From Dermanyssus gallinae (lineage: Eukaryota; Arthropoda; Arachnida; Mesostigmata; Dermanyssidae), in the NCBI GenBank assembly GCA_003439945.1, contig QVRM01001464.1, forward strand, positions 17,761 through 81,760: a stretch of 64,000 bases of DNA, given 5' to 3'. Shown piece by piece: positions 33,911-47,139 of the stretch. Below the pieces are notes generated by a model. The model did not search any database. It was not told the origin of the DNA and worked only from the letters and a program-made list of their open reading frames with translations. Positions within the stretch are counted from its first letter, which is position 1, and each line of letters begins with the position of its first letter. The translations under genes were made by a program, and so were the position numbers.

Positions 33911-34535
33911 TAGTATTGGCGTTATGAGGCTCTACTTTCCGAAACGCATCACCTTACGCCTCCAATCCAGACGGATAGCAACAGTTAATCTGTATATTGG
34001 CAGTATCTGATTACTGGGAGTATTCATGTATCAATTTGGTTTACCGAAACCTACTGTGCACATGCTATTCTTCAGTAGCGAACATTGTGGAGATAATTTA
34101 ATAGCATGAAGGGTATTATCATGACTGTTTCGAATAAAGAGGACTAATTTCGAATAGTTATAGAGCTGTAATTTAAGTTGCAGAATTATACTAATTTACT
34201 GCTTGTTTGTAAGTCAGACAAAAGTACGGTGAGTATTATTCACAAGGGTAAATGGCGCTGTAGAGTGCGATCTGCCTTTTTATCACTTGAGCGCTTATAT
34301 CACTTTCTTTACGTAATAATTTACCCTAATGTTTTCAAAACAAAAGCTGTTATCAAGGTACGTGGATTGCACTTTCTTAAATTGTATATACATATTCCAG
34401 AAGACGGTAAAGACTGTGAAGACCGTAAATCATCTGCAGATATTACAGTGCGGGTAGGTGAAAGTTCACGTGCGTGCCTGTTGGTACGTGCTGCGAATAC
34501 CATAAAACCTTCTTCGCGAACAGTAGGAAGCAGTG

Positions 34536-34570
<35 letters not shown>

Positions 34571-35410
34571 TTTTCTGTTTAGCCTGCCTGTATCAACTGT
34601 ACCATTTTAAATTTAATTTACGAGAACATAGATGTATATATATAGCCCTTGTATTTTGCTGGGTGGGACCATGTTGATTGAATCGACTCCTTGGCGCGCC
34701 CGCATCGGATGAACAAGGGTGGTTATTATTAGTAAGAAATGCTTTATTTAAAAGCAGATTCCCTACAGCTCTACACATTAATCGTTTCTCATATTTTCTT
34801 ATTCTTTACTTTGTCGTCTAGTTCCAGTTTTGAGAGGTGGGCGAACGCGGCCAGCAGATATATATATATATATATATACAGAACACTTGAGGGTTCTAAA
34901 CATTTTAACATAAAGGACAAAGAAGAATGGGTACGGTCAAAATTCGAGTTTTATTAGAACGTATCTTGCATACAGTTATGTCTGAAAGATGCCAGGAAGG
35001 CGACCGCCTCGGGACTTCTCGGCATTGTCTACATAAGATACACCATTTTTGATGAATCTTTGGTATAACTTTAGCGTTATTTTTAAAATTTCCTGCCGAT
35101 TATTTTCCGTCACCTAATCGATAATAGCGGGCTTACTGGCGAACACCTTGATCTTTGAAATTCCCACAGAAAGAGTTCAAGGGCGTCCGGTGGTTGCTTA
35201 ACGAGGTGGCCACGGAACATCCGCTTTGTGGGAGATCACGCACCCACCAAACTTTCTTTTCTATCAAACAAATGCTCATAGTACAGTTCAATAAACTACA
35301 TTCTCTAAGCGATATCCACGGCGAAATAATATAGAACGACGATGTTTTAGATGACGATGCCGTCAGCACCGCCATTTCGGTATGGCGGCAAAACTCAAAA
35401 CAAGCCTTCG
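33911..35410. other. Non-coding, no gene recognised
   Basis: Short (TA)n lies at about 34,539-34,566 and 34,856-34,878. Confidence 0.5.
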
Positions 35411-35413
35411 CGG

Positions 35414-35414
<1 letters not shown>

Positions 35415-35478
<64 letters not shown>
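35415..35478. repeat. (TA)n microsatellite, 3' flank of RLE LINE
   Basis: About 32 pure TA units. The LINE 3' end begins at 35,479. Confidence 0.95.
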
Positions 35479-37222
<1,744 letters not shown>

Positions 37223-37226
<4 letters not shown>

Positions 37227-39700
37227 TCTTATCGGGGGACAAACATAAATTCGTACCTTTTTTCGTAAGACATCTGTTTCACTTTTTGTGACTACGGATC
37301 CATCATAATGTCTCTTGCTATTCGTCTTTCTACGTTGGAACTATCTAAGCCATTTTAAGACTTTCCGATTGTAATGAAATGACATTATCTGCTTTGCTTG
37401 GCAATGTAGATCAATGTGTAGTATATTGCAACCACTTTCGCGCACGGACAACGACTGAGCTATTTTTCAAGAAATAATATTGCATACAGTTTGTATTAAA
37501 CTGCGTCCGTTTAGCGAGCTGTTCAATAACGGACACCTATTAGTTCTACAGATGCTTTACTTGCAGCTGTGCATGGTGCTCCCGATCCGGTAAAAAAATG
37601 ATGGAAAAAGCAACATTAAACAAACCCAACAGTTGTATCTAACTACAAATAATAACTACAGCAAGTTCGACTAGCGTGGTTATTGTTGTGAATCAGTTAG
37701 CCCTAAATGTCACTGATGGTCACTGACCCTGCTTGCATAAATTGGTTAGTTTTACTACGTTAATTGCTTTTTGACGGTAGAACGTTACTCGCCAGTATTC
37801 GTTTGTTAATAGCTTTTGGAAGGTAGAAAAAAAACATGATGTATACTTACCTCTTAATGGGTGCCTACGGTGCTGTTCTGCTGCAGCGAAAGCAAATCGA
37901 ATCTCCACGGACGCGCATGATGTACTGGCTAAAGCTTCCGGTGCAGTTGGTATACATTTACTATTACGTGCAGACGTGCTACTCCTCATTCAGAGCAGGC
38001 ACATACGCTCGCCCAGTAAGACATATCGGTATACCATGCCTCTAGGCCAATCGGAACAGCAAAAAATCAAAGTTAAGGCCAAAAATGAATATTCGAATCC
38101 GTCATCTATCGGGCTGTCATGGACTTTGTCTGCGCCTCCTGTGCCTGCTGCGATTAGCATCGTAATCGTGCGCTCATCAACATCGAGAAAGACGCACAAA
38201 CCACTATCGAATATCGGGCTTTCACTCTTCGATAATTTATAATGATGGAACGTCATGATGGAATGCCATCGCTGTCGACTGTGGCTTTCTATGCAGCGTT
38301 CCGATCGTTCCGCGGCTGGCGAAACATACGCAACTGCCAGGACAGGTGGGTACTATTGGAATCCAGGGTACTTGCACCTGTGTGTATGTATGCTGCCGTA
38401 TGAAGTGTGACACACCTCATGGGTAACGAATGTCACAATTCCGCCCAACAAACATGTACATCACGAGTTCATCACACCTATCGTTGTTGTTGTTGTCATC
38501 ACTGTTTTTGTTTCATTTAGCCAGTGTGAATATGGCCATAAAGGGCCATCGTCCACGAACAATGGGTGATTGACGAAACCACTGACCTCGCGAAGCACCT
38601 CCATCTTAATTAGACACTTTCGCTGCTTCGAGAAATAGCGTCGCCAATTGCTCTTCCCTGTTGCCTTCCTACCTAGCTACGTAGTGCTTGATATGCATGA
38701 TCGAAGACAATTTCCGTTGAAAAATTTTGCCGACAAAGAATAGCTCCAGATTGAGTGGAAACGGGCAAACGAATTGTTGAATAAATTAATACATTGACTA
38801 TGTGTGGGCATGCTCGTTGGGTGCCCCCCTGTGGCGTCAGATAGACACAACCCGCCTCAACAAAGGCTAGAACACTAGCGCAGCCACGCTTGATTTGCGC
38901 GGTTTAATGTTGTTTTAATTAAAAAAACGATTTACGGTTCGGATCCTGCCCTCTTCTTACTAAACGTCGTTTGCTGTCATTGTAATGGCCGTCGGGCTTG
39001 TCTTCGATCTTGCTTCACCACCAGCATTATTTACCATTAGTAGTAATTTTTTAATTATTTATTAGTTATTATTTTAGCAGCAACAAAATCATCAATATTT
39101 ATTGATTTACGTACTTGTATAGTGTACACTTGTTGCTTATACTGTTAGTATTAACTTGCAAATCTTAGCACAGGTCGTTTTGTAGAGATAGGATGAGTGA
39201 TATGTCGTTCCAATATCGAGCTGCTCACCAACGACTTCGTCTGGCGTAATGCATAGAAGGAGTCACCAGCCATCTCCCGCTATCTCTCCAAACCGTTCCG
39301 TCGACCTAATCATCATAACTATTTTATCACCATCATCTTCACCACAATCAGTATCATCGTCATCATCATAATTATTATGACCGTAATCGTCATTAGCTAT
39401 ATTATCGTCATGATAGTCATTAGTTAATTAGCTACGTAGTATAGCTACGTACTGCCTTGAACAAGCGGGGGTCACCTGTCAACCTGCACCAGTCTTCGGT
39501 GGAGCTGGTGGTAGTGGTGGTGTTGGTGCAGATGGCTGTGTGGAAATGCTACATAAAATATAGTATAATACATATACACAGTACATGCATCATCACTTCA
39601 GTCCCTCGTATCTGTTACGATGAGCGCGTATGTACCCGCGTACAGTAAGTGCTAGTGTTAAAAATATAGCCGTAATAGTACTTATAAGGATTGTCGCCGT
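37223..39700. other. Non-coding, no gene recognised
   Basis: No RT sequence continues on the far side of the TA tract. Open frames of 60-90 codons have no motifs. Confidence 0.5.
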
Positions 39701-39740
39701 CGTAGTAGTAGAAGTAGTAGTAGTAGTAGTAGTGTTAGTA

Positions 39741-39922
39741 GCCCGGTGGCGTAGTGGATTGAGTCTCCGCCTCGCAACCGGAGGAGACACATAGCAGGTG
39801 CGCGGGTTCGAACCCCACCGTTGCACATTTGTATTTATAGGGGTCCGTCTATGAAGCAATGTGAAAAACAGTTCCGTGGACGTTAAATCTTGGCTGAGGG
39901 TCAGCCCGAAAACTTTATTTAT
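39741..39922 (+). mobile_element. SINE family B copy
   Basis: The best preserved head: GCCCGGTGGCGTAGTGGATT, B-box GGGTTCGAACCCC, then CACATTTGTATTTATAGGGG, GGACGTTAAATCTTGGCTGA and GGTCAGCCCGAAAACTTTAT. It is inserted in a (TAG)n tract at about 39,703-39,740, with TAGTAGTTGTAGTAG after it, so a target duplication is plausible but masked by the repeat. Confidence 0.88.
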
Positions 39923-40102
39923 AGTAGTTGTAGTAGCAGTAATACTTATAACAGGAGAAATGGTAACAGCTGAGGCAGTGGGTGACAACAACAGCAGTGA
40001 CAAGAACAACAACAACCACTAAGGATTTTTTCCACCGATAGCGGGCTCGATCGAAGTTGGAGAACGCAATTTTGCTTTTGCTTCTTCGACAACTACCACG
40101 AA

Positions 40103-40103
<1 letters not shown>

Positions 40104-40150
<47 letters not shown>

Positions 40151-40160
40151 TTTATTATCA
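40104..40160. repeat. (ATT)n microsatellite
   Basis: About 17 TTA units then TCA units. Confidence 0.95.
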
Positions 40161-40439
40161 TCATCATCATGATTGCGCTATGGCGACTGCTGTTGCCAAG
40201 CGCCATTATTATCAACAACAACAACAACGATGACGGCGGCGCTATCTGCTCAATCGGTCAACCGCATTTGCCGTTATTTAGCTGCCGGCGGATTCGACCA
40301 CGATTGCGAGTCGGCCGCACGGGCGTCCGGGCGACCAATAGACCTACAGACAGACAGACACCCAGACCGATCAACCGACAGACCACGGCATTCTCCGAAG
40401 TCAGCGGGCATCAACGTAGTGGACTTCGGCCTGCTGCCG

Positions 40440-40535
40440 TTGCTGTTGTTGTTGTTGTTGTTACTGCTGCTGATGTTGTTGTTGTTGTTGTTGCTGTTGT
40501 TGTTGTTGTTATTGTTGTCGTTGTTGTTGTTGCAG
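40440..40535 (+). repeat. (TTG/CTG)n triplet tract
   Basis: Mixed GTT/GCT triplets in phase. They explain the Leu/Val frames on the plus strand (40,169-40,829). A (CA)n stretch follows at about 40,755-40,775. Confidence 0.9.
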
Positions 40536-41041
40536 CATCCGCCGTCATCGTCGTCGTCCCGTTCTCCTTCGACTTCACCGTCGTCTTCTACTTATTTTTC
40601 TCCTTCTGCTTTTTATTTCTTTTTTTTTCTTCTATCGATTCGTAGTAGACAGTCAGTCAGTCGTTCGTGGTGCAAGTGCAAGTGTACAGCAAACATATTC
40701 ATACACATATACACACAGTTATACACACACATACCTACTACATACCATCGATATACACACACACACACACACAACCACAAACACTCACAAACACATATAC
40801 ATCTACATACCATATATGTATGTGCATAAACTCACACTCATACAGGGGCGCGCGCACCACACACACACAACTCCATCCAGACATAACAGGTTCGTGCGCC
40901 GCTCGCCGATCTACTGGCTGGCTGGCTGTATCCGCTAACGTAGCTGTAACGTACGAGCGCAGTTGTCCGTCGTCCGTCGTCCGTCATCGGTCGGCTGAAG
41001 CAGTGAGGACCAGGCTGCTGAAGTCGACCGACCGACCTACC

Positions 41042-41270
41042 AACCGTTGCTGCTGCTGAAGCTGCTGCTGCTGCTGCTGAAGCTCAATACGACGAGGTGG
41101 TCGCCGAAGTACCAGCAGAAATCGGCCAGCAGCACCGTTGGCAACCGTTGTCACCAAGCAGCAACAGCAACAGCAGCAGCCGAAGATTTGCAGCCGTTGA
41201 CTAAGCGCAGACCGGTACAGCCGATTGTTGGTGCTGCTGCTGCTGCTGATGGTAATGATGATGATGATGA
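41042..41270 (+). repeat. CTG/CAG/GAT triplet-rich stretch
   Basis: CTG tracts at 41,048-41,082 and 41,232-41,248, CAG/CAA at 41,157-41,182, and GAT at 41,254-41,272. The 155-codon plus frame across them is not supported as a gene. Confidence 0.8.
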
Positions 41271-41470
41271 TGTTGATAATGAACTGCCTAGAACGAAGGC
41301 TAACTACCGCTACTTGTTTTTAATACTACGACCACTACTACTAATACTAGTACTACAGCTATTGCTGCTGCTGCTACTACTACTACCACGTAGACTTCTT
41401 TTTCTGCCGATGCCAGACAGACAGGACTATTTTTGCCACATAGTCAATAATTGGTTTTTGAACACAAACA

Positions 41471-41506
<36 letters not shown>

Positions 41507-41508
41507 CG
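41471..41508. repeat. (ATT)n, 3' flank of RLE LINE 2
   Basis: About 12 ATT units. On the LINE strand this is (TAA)n, and the element's stop codon TAA merges with it. Confidence 0.95.
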
Positions 41509-42606
41509 ATATAACTTGTCTCCAGTTCTTGGTACTTGCGTTTTTTCCCATTATCTGCGCGCTCGACAACCCATCCCGCTTCTAGTGAACTGTGGCGTAT
41601 ATACGAAGGAGCCACTGTACAGGAAACTGTAGCATCCCATACCAAGCATCTGCCGTTAGCCCATAGCGGGATTGTTACACCGTCTGGTCTTTTGTCGTCA
41701 TGAAGTCCTAATCTGGGCTCGAGCGTGCTTGGTATACCAGCTTTGCGTAAGGCTCTTCTTATAATTGCATTGATTTCAGCGTGTCTAGAAACTCTACCAT
41801 GGCTTTTGATGCAGCTAAGAGGGTGAAGTCCATCCTCAGTTACTGTGGTACCACATGCGCGGCAACTGTAGGGGTTGCAAACCGGGGCACCTATTCGAAG
41901 AGCTGTTACCATGCGGAATGAGGTGTTGTCCAGCATGGTACCCAGCTGCGGGGAAGGGAGACACTTTAGAAAGCCTCCACTAAATGTGTCCCGTGCTGCC
42001 AGAAAGACAGCTTTTTCCACTGGAGATTGGAGGCTGTCTAACAGCTGATAATAGCTGCAGCACTGCATCTGTAGGAGTCCAATGTATGTTGTGTGGGACG
42101 TTCTTGCCAGGAGCCTGGTCCAATTGCTTGTCTGGTTATTAGCTCTGCAGCGTCTTTGGCTCTTGTGATTCTTTGGCGGATGTCTGGTGCGACCAACGTT
42201 TTTGCGAGTTTACCAAATTCCAATAGAGACGCGGCATAGCACATGGGAGCCAGCTCCGCCGCTGATCTAATACCAAGTCCTCCTTCGGCAATTGGAAGAG
42301 TTGCTCTTTTCCAAGTGTTATCATGCAGGTCGACGTTTAATACCTCACCTAAAATGCTTCTTGCGGTATCGTCGTAAGCTAGAAGATCTTCGTGGCATTT
42401 AATAGCTGGTGAAGTGCGCAGAGTATAGTTAAGTTTTGGCGAGCCCAAGCTGTATCTCCAGATGCACAGAGCTGCTTGCGAATGCATCGCCGTTAAGCGA
42501 GAGCGAATTTGCTTCAGTCCAGAGCACTTGTCTTTAAGGGCCTTAGAAATCGATCGTAAGCTTATTGGGGCTCCCAGAAGCTCCAGCTCCTCTAAGTATC
42601 GTCTAA
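41502..42606 (-). pseudogene. RLE-type LINE 2, C-terminal part, one frameshift
   Basis: On the minus strand: LEELELLGAPISLRS (about 42,590, matching DDLELLGVPICPER of the 35.5-kb element), LRTSPAIKCHEDL, then LPIAEGGLGIRSAAELAP near 42,290. After a frameshift near 42,050-42,070 come CLPSPQLGTMLDNTSFRMV, a CxxC knuckle (CRACGTTVTEDGLHPLSC) near 41,850, RHAEINAIIRRAL, KRPDGVTI and GRCLVWDATV. It ends ELETSYIV with the stop in the TAA repeat. It has the same domain order as the 35.5-kb element but clearly belongs to another family. The RT catalytic part is missing (5' truncation). Confidence 0.85.
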
Positions 42607-42625
42607 GTTATTATTATTATTATTT
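42607..42625. repeat. (ATT)n, 5' flank of RLE LINE 2
   Basis: Five to six ATT units directly at the truncated 5' end of the element. Confidence 0.85.
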
Positions 42626-42772
42626 ACAGGTATTAAAATTTCTAATATATTAATCGCATAATATTATACTCAATAATAATTCAATAATTGCCATAAGACT
42701 ATATTCAATAACAGTTCTTATTTATTTAGCTGTTAAGTGATTACCAGCCGGTACAGGTTGAACTCCTTCTGC

Positions 42773-42774
<2 letters not shown>

Positions 42775-42801
<27 letters not shown>
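42775..42801. repeat. (TA)n microsatellite
   Basis: About 13 TA units. Confidence 0.95.
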
Positions 42802-42806
<5 letters not shown>

Positions 42807-43119
42807 TGATAGAGAAACTGTGATAGATATCATTCCGTGGAGTGTCCGGCGGTTCGATTTATAGCAGAACTATCAAAACGCAAGATTGACGACTGTCTTG
42901 AAACCTTTTGATGTTACATAAACACATTTACCCAGTCCATGTGTTAATAATAAATACTCATCAGTTTCTCTAGGCGTCTCCTCGTCGGAAGCGCATCAAG
43001 AATCATTCTCGTGTTGCCGCGCTGAACTTCAAATGCGATACGTTATTATTTTAGAGCTACGTTAGAAGCTCTGTGGATCGTTTCCTCCGTGCGACTCGTC
43101 AAAGACCTGACCGATTGTT

Positions 43120-43800
43120 CTACTTATGGCCATGACATTTTGTCTCCGACCGCCTGATAAACGGAAAAATGTTGTGTTCGTTTTTTAAGGCGTTTCGTAA
43201 TGACGAGTCTTGTCGTTCTTCGCTTTGAACGCCGCCTACCGTGTTGGAGATCGCGGTATAGCTCACCGCATACGTATTTCGAAGCGACACGTCCCAGATC
43301 AGCAGTTTCTCTATGGCCCAGATCAGCAGTTTTTTTCTGAGACCCAGAGTGCCAGGGCTGTCTAGTCTAACGTTTTCATCTTCATACACAGATGTGTCGC
43401 CTGTCAAAGCCCACCTGTCTTAAAGCTCTAACAAGCACACCATTTACCTCGTTGTGGCAAAAACGTGAATGAGCGGCAAAAACATCAAGGGTTAGGCTGG
43501 GATTGCAAACGGTCCTAAACTCCGGGTTCAACAGTACGGTGCCAACATTGTCATCCGGCCGAACATTCAGACGAAGACCGCTCGTCTAACGGCTTTAACA
43601 AACACACCATTTACGTCGTTGTGACGTGCCTGCTTCATGCGTGCCGTAACCTTGCAGCTTGGCTTATGACCTTTTGCATCAGCTATGTTCGTGCCACAAG
43701 CACATGGGTAAGCAGAGGCGATAACCGCAAGACCTGAACTCTCCGACTTCGGCAGTACGCTGACCAAGATTGTCATCCGGTTGGACGTTCAGCTAAAGAC
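43120..43800 (-). pseudogene. RLE-LINE endonuclease remnants, internally duplicated
   Basis: The minus strand shows knuckle-like CACGTNIADAKGHKPSCK and RHNDVNGVFVKAVRRA near 43,600-43,710. LLIWDVSLRNTY near 43,270 corresponds to LVWDATV. The segment around CACACCATTTAC occurs twice (about 43,435 and 43,602), as does TGTCATCCGG (43,549 and 43,770), so part of the domain was duplicated in tandem, the first copy shorter. CAGATCAGCAGTTT also occurs twice (43,289 and 43,320). Old and inactive. Confidence 0.6.
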
Positions 43801-44428
43801 CGTTCTCCGGGCACTTAGGTAAAACCAATCGGATCCGTCAGGCTTGCGTTTAGAGAGCCCTCGAGGCGGAACCTGGCTTGTGCCACAGATATTTTGTCCT
43901 ACGCCGAAGCGCTTGTCTCTGTCGGCCCGAGCCTCCAAAATTTAGCTGCAGCTCCTAAACGGCTTCGTGCCTTGGTGAGCCTCTAACAAGTGGAGAGTTC
44001 TGTTTGAAGAGGTCGACATGAACAACCCCCTAGTAGGTGGACGTCGACGATACAAATCCAGATAGAGCAAGGCTGGAGTGGTTTCCGAGTCCGAGACAAC
44101 GACTAAGCCACATGGGCGCTGATTAGGGGTTGACGAGCGTGTATCCGCGAGGGACGAGACGTCATATATGACTCGATCGGTGGAGAGAGAGCAAGTGTGA
44201 CGATGAGCCGTCTAAAACAATTGACTGTACGTCTCACCGTACCTGGGTTGACGAGATATGGAGCCATGTTCCCAATTGGCAGGAGAAGGCGGTGAAAATA
44301 GCCGCAAAGAAAGCCTGCGCCAGGTATCGGAGCCCACTAAATACTGCTCCTACTAGTCCACTGCCTAGACAATCCCGAAGTACATGTACTAAGATCTCTT
44401 AATGTTTCTAAGCTATTCGTAAATCTTA

Positions 44429-44923
44429 GTGAATCCCTGTCGGGTGTCAAGATCCGAAGGAATTACGATGAAAGGGAAACTGATGATTCGCCTAGAAGAC
44501 CCAGACCTAAAAATGGCGAAAAGGCTAAGCAATTTGTATGGTGTGAGAATACAGCAATGGTCAGATTCTGATCTGCATTCTGGGATCGAATCGATGGAAT
44601 TAAGCCTTAGTTTACCAAGGACAATATTCGAGGTTGCTTTAAAAGGCGTTAACGTATATGCCATCGCGATACGGAATTGTAGGGGTGTCAAAAGAAGGAT
44701 CATTGCATCAACTGGGGAGATGCTCACGCACCCAATGCACAAAGATGACGAGACAATACTCTGCAATCTCCTGCCGCCCATTGCAGGGGCACACCCGGCT
44801 GCTAAAGCAAACAACACAGTCTTTACGAAGTCTGTTGTAGACGGCATTGAAGATCCAGCCCTCCCAGAATTACCTGGAGCTTTTTTTTTATTGCAGTTCT
44901 ACCTAAACAAAAGTTTTAAATGA
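44429..44923 (+). CDS. Clean 164-codon ORF, likely N-terminal part of an RLE LINE
   Basis: The family is not recognised. The protein is compositionally ordinary (MKGKLMIRLEDPDLKMAKRL, YGVRIQQWSDSDLHSGIE, LPPIAGAHPAAKANNTVF), unlike the repeat-driven frames elsewhere. Just upstream an open stretch VDEIWSHVPNWQEKAVKIAA (44,250-44,310) may be continuous with it. Downstream lies a finger-like motif CxxC-x12-H-x3-H region. R2-type LINEs carry such N-terminal fingers, hence the guess. The opposite strand is also open (44,413-44,847), so this could be chance. Confidence 0.35.
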   Translation: MNPCRVSRSEGITMKGKLMIRLEDPDLKMAKRLSNLYGVRIQQWSDSDLHSGIESMELSLSLPRTIFEVALKGVNVYAIAIRNCRGVKRRIIASTGEMLTHPMHKDDETILCNLLPPIAGAHPAAKANNTVFTKSVVDGIEDPALPELPGAFFLLQFYLNKSFK

Positions 44924-44989
44924 CCAGCCAACACTTACACAAAATCAGTGAATGCGGAGATGACAGCCCAACGACAGCTTCTACTCACT

Positions 44990-45100
44990 CTCAGACCCTA
45001 TATGTTTGCACATAGTGTGATCATCGCAAATGAACCTCTAAAGGATTGAAATCCTACATCAATCGCTTCCACTCCTCGACTTCTCCTCGAAGTCCACCTA
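44990..45100 (+). pseudogene. C2H2 zinc-finger-like remnant
   Basis: Plus-strand reading YVCT-stop-CDHRK-stop-TSKGLKSYINRFH keeps C-x2-C spacing and a terminal R-F-H. One zinc ligand His is changed to Tyr and there are two in-frame stops. The form CxxC...TSKGLxxHxxxxH is typical of N-terminal fingers in R2/R4-type LINEs. Confidence 0.45.
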
Positions 45101-45473
45101 TCGGTAATAACCCGGGACCGGATAATCACACATTTCAAAATTATTAAGAAGTGACTCTGGACCAAAAGAGTAAAGCATAAGGTGTCGTCAACTAGACTGC
45201 ATTTAATACAGAGGATATACAGCACTTAAATAGCGAAAAAAGAGTGTACGTCAAGCGGAGATAACAACAATCCACAAGACTAAAGGAAAGCCATCCAAGC
45301 TATTATAGAAGTACTTTTCGGAGTAATTCACATGAGACGGGATGACGGGATGATGCTCTGGATGCTCCCGTCATGTGTGAAGGAACACCACAGGTCTTTC
45401 GCAAAAAACGAGAAGCCCTTGTAAGAACCCGCCCCCGTTTGACAACTTTGTACTCGCGGGCGGCCTTTTGTCT

Positions 45474-45683
45474 GTGGAGCCCGGTGGCGTTGTGGGTGTA
45501 TTCATGTATTCATATATTCATGCGTACTCGTGTACCCGTGCACCTGGCGACCAAAGGAGAGACATAAGTGCACGGGTTCGAAACCCCTCGTTGCACAGTT
45601 GTATTTATGGGGTCCGCCTTAAGAAGCAATGCGAAGGCCGTCCCGAGGACGTTAAATGTTAGCTGCGGTCAGCCCGAAAAAAA
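45474..45683 (+). mobile_element. SINE family B copy, 15-bp imperfect TSD
   Basis: Flanked by GGCGGCCTTTTGTCT (45,459-45,473) and GGCGGTCTTTTGACT (45,684-45,698). The head carries an extra TATTCATG-rich insertion between the A- and B-boxes. The body is standard (GGACGTTAAATGTTAGCTGC). Confidence 0.82.
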
Positions 45684-45732
45684 GGCGGTCTTTTGACTCT
45701 AGAGGCACTGTATTGGTTCACCAAGATTTCAC

Positions 45733-46720
45733 TACATGTTGCGAGCATCCCCGACCTTGAAACATACAGAAAGCCCTGCTGATTACGACGAGGCTAGTAG
45801 TGTTGCTATAGGCGATATGTTGATTATTAGTTTAGAGCGGAGCTTATGGGAAAGAGCAAGCTTTCCAGTAAATTCAGAGACTTTGGTATTCGAAGGATTA
45901 CGAACCTTGCCGCAGCTGCGGCTTATTATATAGAGATATGCATATTATTTATAGAGATAAAAAGCAAACATAGAAGTACATCAGGACAACAATAATGTTG
46001 GCAGATGCGGACATTTTAAGCCAACTTGACTCCTGCCCTGCGGTGGCGTGATGGCATGCGTCTGCGCCTCGCGGCCGGAGGCCCGCGGACCACACATAGG
46101 TGCGCGGGTTCGAGCCCCACCGTTGCACATTTGTATTTATGGGGGTCCGTATTTGAAGCAATGCGCAAAGCAGTCCCATGGACGTTAAATCTTGGCTGAG
46201 AGTCAGCCCCGAAAGGATTTTTTTTACTCCTGTCCTCTAAAAGAGCACGTGAACGGATTTTCTCGACTCTTATAAAAGTAAGTAAAGTATTCGACAAGGG
46301 GTATCATGAATGACTTTACATGAATAAGGAAACGTGATGTTTTTAGCAGCTTAGCTTTTCTTTAGCGGGGCATGGCTTCAAGCCCTACCCTCCTATCAGC
46401 TTAGCACCATGCTGGACCCTAAGTTCTTCCGCATGGTGTCGGTTATTAGAACCTATTATTTAATCTTATTTATCATCATTTTTGCATTGCATGTGATCCG
46501 CTCTCGTGTATATCTGGCGGTCTACACCCGTTAAGCTGCCCAAAAGATTCCGGCAAGCTCACAAGACACGCGGATGGAATAGTGAGACGGGCACTGATAA
46601 GAGCAGGAATGCCATCCACACTCGAGCCCAAAAGGCGAGTCCATAAGTTACGACCTGATAGAATTACCATACCTCTATGCTCACACGCTAAAATTCGGTT
46701 GTCGGGGATATAACTCTCAC
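45733..46720 (+). pseudogene. RLE-LINE C-terminal region remnant
   Basis: MLRASPTLKHTESPADYDEA at 45,736 matches LRTSPAIKCHEDLLAYDD of RLE LINE 2. LPSYQLSTMLDPKFFRMVSV near 46,385-46,445 matches LPSPQLGTMLDNTSFRMV. GGLHPLSCPKDSGKLTRHAD and ALIRAGMPSTLEP near 46,515-46,630 match the knuckle-RH segment, and RPDRITIP near 46,655 the catalytic PD. Frameshifts and a SINE B interrupt it. It is closer to the 41.5-42.6 kb family than to the 35.5-kb family. Confidence 0.7.
46035..46224 (+). mobile_element. SINE family B copy
   Basis: B-box GGGTTCGAGCCCC, CACATTTGTATTTATGGGGG, GGACGTTAAATCTTGGCTGA, and the end GTCAGCCCCGAAAGG followed by eight to nine T. Flanks share ACTCCTG (46,029 and 46,226), consistent with a target duplication. 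Confidence 0.85.
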
Positions 46721-47139
46721 ATGCATGGAAAATACCTACAGCTATCAAGGAGTTCCTATTTCGTGCCTGTTGCTTTAAAAACACTTAAACCGCGAAGTTT
46801 TTGAAGGATCTCACAAAATGTACGGATGATATTACGGGCGGCCGACGCCAAGCGAAGTTCCTGAGGCAGATGATATCCTTGGCTGCCTGTAGAAGGAACG
46901 CGGCTTCTATTGTAGGCGTCATGGGCTGACACGAAATTAACTGGCTACAGTGAAAACGTTAATTCAACATAATTGTACGAGTTTAAAACTTATAATAATA
47001 GCTATCATCATACAAAATTAAGTATTACGCTAAGATTGTCTCACTCAACCGCTAACAAACTTACAACACCACTACCACCACTAAAGCATCAGCATGGCTA
47101 CAGAAGTATTTTATAACGCCCGCGCTATCACACGGGTAA

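Larger units (their letters stand above)
44180..46930 (+). mobile_element. Decayed RLE-type LINE with two SINE-B insertions
   Basis: Plus-strand blocks follow the order of an RLE LINE: an open N-terminal region (44,220-44,923), a C2H2-like finger (about 44,995-45,095), a post-RT segment (45,733-45,920) and the knuckle/endonuclease region (46,375-46,720). The RT itself is not seen. SINE B copies sit at 45,474-45,683 and about 46,035-46,224. That these blocks form one element is inferred from order and strand. Confidence 0.55.

Noticed and set aside
44413..44847. 144-codon minus-strand ORF
   Set aside because: It is antisense to the plus-strand ORF, which lies on the same strand as the LINE blocks downstream; neither is certain.
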